This document shows, piece by piece, positions 62,301 to 64,000 of a stretch of DNA of 64,000 bases; the stretch's first letter is position 1; each line of letters begins with the position of its first letter. The position numbers and the translations under genes are program-made. This DNA is from Chryseosolibacter sp964493505 (GTDB taxonomy: Bacteria > Bacteroidota > Bacteroidia > Cytophagales > Cyclobacteriaceae), in assembly GCA_964493505.1 (NCBI GenBank), contig CAZBNP010000014.1, forward strand, positions 62,001 through 126,000, in the 5' to 3' direction. The notes below the pieces were generated by a model, which did not search any database, had not been told where the DNA came from, and was given only the letters and a program-made list of their open reading frames with translations.

Positions 62301-63239
62301 ATGAGCAAGTTCAACAAGAGAGCCTACGGCTGTGCTATTATCAAAAGCATTAACTCTAACTACAACGCAGACTTTACTCATCAGCCCCGTACATTGCCCG
62401 ATGGCAGGGTGTATGCAACCGATAAGGCATTGAAGTATCTGGTAAGGAATTACCTCATCCATGAGACGGAGGATAAAATATTCTACTACAAGACATTGAG
62501 AGATGACTCGCTCAATCCCCGAAATCTTGCCGAGACATTTGAATACCATTTTAGTGAGTTTCCATCTGGCGAAGGTAAAGGGGAAGAAAAAGAAGCGTCC
62601 GTAAAGAAAAAAGTCCTCAACAATTTATTCGAGTGCCTTGACATTAGGCTTTTTGGAGGAACGTTTGCGGAAAAGAAAGTTAACCTATCTCTGCATGGCC
62701 CCGTGCAGATCACCCATGGGCTTAATCAATTCACAAAGGGTGAAATTTTTTCTGAGCAAATTATGTCACCTTTCCGGAATTCCGCAGAAGGAAAGGAAGA
62801 TTCAGCTATGACTACTCTTGGAACACAATCCAAACTTCGTGAAGGTCATTATGTTCATAGTATTTCAGTAAATCCAAAAAATCTTGAAGCATTGGCAGTT
62901 CTATCAGGTACAGATAATTACTTAACCAAAGAGGATATTGATAAACTCAAGATGGGGTTGAGAAAAGGTGCTACTTATTATAACTCTGCAGCTAAAGCAG
63001 GAACAGATAATGAACTTTTTCTTTGGGTTGAATTGAAAGAGAATTCAAAACTGGTACTTCCTTCTTTTGTTGAGCTTGTTAAAGTGAATGACAATGGTGA
63101 GATTGATTTATCTGGAATAAAAAATCTTTTAGGTCAGGGGCACATAAAAAATGAAATAGAAAAGATTGAAGTCTATTTCGACAAAACCATTACAAAAATA
63201 GCTAATGAACCTGATGGATCGACCAAGCTTGACATCTGA
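62301..63239 (+). CDS. cas7: Type I-B CRISPR-associated protein Cas7 (Csh2)
   Basis: The 312-residue backbone subunit that coats crRNA in Cascade. It has the RAMP-type start KRAYGCAIIKSINSNYNADFTHQPRTLPDGRVYATDKALK (quoted in parts here: DFTHQPRTLPDG and YATDKALKYLV). The Csh2 core CLDIRLFGGTFAEKKVNLSL and GPVQITHGLNQF follows, then a C-terminal half with REGHYVHSISVNPKN. Length and motif order match Csh2 proteins. It lies between cas8b and cas5, with only a few bases on either side, in one operon. Confidence 0.93.
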   Translation: MSKFNKRAYGCAIIKSINSNYNADFTHQPRTLPDGRVYATDKALKYLVRNYLIHETEDKIFYYKTLRDDSLNPRNLAETFEYHFSEFPSGEGKGEEKEASVKKKVLNNLFECLDIRLFGGTFAEKKVNLSLHGPVQITHGLNQFTKGEIFSEQIMSPFRNSAEGKEDSAMTTLGTQSKLREGHYVHSISVNPKNLEALAVLSGTDNYLTKEDIDKLKMGLRKGATYYNSAAKAGTDNELFLWVELKENSKLVLPSFVELVKVNDNGEIDLSGIKNLLGQGHIKNEIEKIEVYFDKTITKIANEPDGSTKLDI

Positions 63240-63244
63240 CTTGA

Positions 63245-64000
63245 ATGGAAAAACTTGTATCTATCGACCTAAAAGCTGATTTTGGTTTTCTGCGAAATCC
63301 CGAGACCAATGATGGTATTTCCATGAGCTACAATATGCTGCACAAGCCGGGCTTGCTTGGTATCTTCGGTGCCATCCTGGGGTTTGAAGGATACCAGCGC
63401 AAGGGTGAACTGCCTGAATACTATAAGAGACTAAGGGACTTGAAAATTGGGATTACTCCTTTGCATCATCAAAATGGAAATTTTGCCAAAACAACCATTG
63501 TTTACACCAACACCGTGGGCTATGCCAACAGAGATGGGAACCTTATTGCGTACGAAAACACATTGATAAAACCTTCCTACTCCGTGTATGTCGTTTTGGA
63601 TACGGAATCCCCTTTGTACAATTCGCTCAAAAACGCGCGGGCAGAATACATTCCTTATCTCGGTAAAAATGAATTTCCACTTTGGTGGGATAATTTTGCA
63701 GAGTTTGAACTCAAGCCTTTTTCATTCGACAGTGATTACGAAATCAAAGGCTTGTTTGTTAAAGAAGAATCGGTTTTCGGCAAAGAAGCTGAACCTGCGC
63801 TTGCTGGTGTGGCCGGATGGCTTTCAAATTTTAGAAATTCATTTTTCTATTTTGAACGCTTGCCTATCGGATTTCTGGAATTCAAAACGAAAAGAGGAAC
63901 AGAGTACCAATATCAATTGGCATCTTTCAGCTATAGCAATGCCAAATTTCAAAAGAGCATGACACTTCGAAATTTGTATGAGATTCGCACGGGAGAAGTT
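63245..64000 (+). CDS. cas5: Type I-B CRISPR-associated protein Cas5, 3' truncated by window end
   Basis: ATG 63245 opens a frame of 252 codons that runs to the last base without a stop. It begins MEKLVSIDLKADFGFLRNPE, the beta1-alpha1 part of the RAMP fold of Cas5. SYNMLHKPGLLGIFGAILG is the usual Cas5b helix followed by a Gly-rich turn, and NTLIKPSYSVYVVLD completes the core. Cas5 caps the 5' handle of the crRNA in Cascade. Little is missing, since Cas5b proteins are usually about 230-270 residues. It starts 5 bases after the cas7 stop. Further cas genes (cas3, cas4, cas1, cas2) and the array would be expected downstream. Confidence 0.9.
   Translation, partial: MEKLVSIDLKADFGFLRNPETNDGISMSYNMLHKPGLLGIFGAILGFEGYQRKGELPEYYKRLRDLKIGITPLHHQNGNFAKTTIVYTNTVGYANRDGNLIAYENTLIKPSYSVYVVLDTESPLYNSLKNARAEYIPYLGKNEFPLWWDNFAEFELKPFSFDSDYEIKGLFVKEESVFGKEAEPALAGVAGWLSNFRNSFFYFERLPIGFLEFKTKRGTEYQYQLASFSYSNAKFQKSMTLRNLYEIRTGEV

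Noticed and set aside
58520..64000. CRISPR repeat-spacer array
   Set aside because: No regularly spaced direct repeats are visible in the gaps. The array is presumably beyond the window end.

Overview
The window comes from a Bacteroidota chromosome, most likely a Cytophagia-like lineage. The main evidence is two SusC/SusD pairs, two proteins that appear to end in type IX secretion (T9SS) C-terminal domains, promoters of the Bacteroidota type (TAnnTTTG -7 box), a lysyl-tRNA synthetase with a C-terminal extension and a type I-B CRISPR operon. All calls were made by reading the sequence; no database search was run.

Layout. 1-11.4 kb is housekeeping: the end of an Ldh-family dehydrogenase, a FtsB/DivIC-like protein, a small outer-membrane barrel, an M42 aminopeptidase, aroA and aroB on the minus strand around a tiny membrane protein, proline dehydrogenase, lysS overlapping a dicarboxylate/amino-acid symporter, and a TetR-alpha/beta hydrolase pair with two near-identical palindromic operators. 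11.4-17.1 kb holds a DUF4168 protein, tRNA-Pro(CGG) followed by duplicated hairpin repeats, a VOC protein, a TetR-glycosyltransferase pair behind a 14-bp inverted repeat, and a DUF4038-type glycosidase. 17.4-25.0 kb is an AT-richer heavy-metal efflux module: a two-component system in which both genes carry a homopolymer frameshift, followed by an intact CzcC/CzcB/CzcA-like RND system.

25.1-36.0 kb is the most interesting stretch. A T9SS-exported cyanophycinase-family peptidase, SusC, SusD, two paralogous PKD plus YWTD-propeller lipoproteins and a second, signal-peptide-bearing cyanophycinase lie on one strand. An exported M20 peptidase lies convergent to them. The order copies a polysaccharide utilisation locus, but peptidases of the cyanophycin-degrading family replace the glycosidases. 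I propose a surface-capture locus for cyanophycin or another isopeptide-type polymer.

36.2-39.3 kb has a DinB protein and a large repeat-containing lipoprotein of unknown function. 39.5-58.5 kb is an alpha-galactoside utilisation locus: galT and a DUF5107-TPR protein on the minus strand, then an AraC regulator, sugar-porter MFS transporter, SusC, SusD, an IPT-NHL-propeller lipoprotein, GH36 alpha-galactosidase, aldose epimerase and a T9SS-tailed GH97 enzyme. 58.7-64 kb begins a type I-B CRISPR-Cas operon (cas6, cas8b, cas7, cas5 running off the end). A small gene pair on the opposite strand is wedged between cas6 and cas8b. No CRISPR array is visible in the window.
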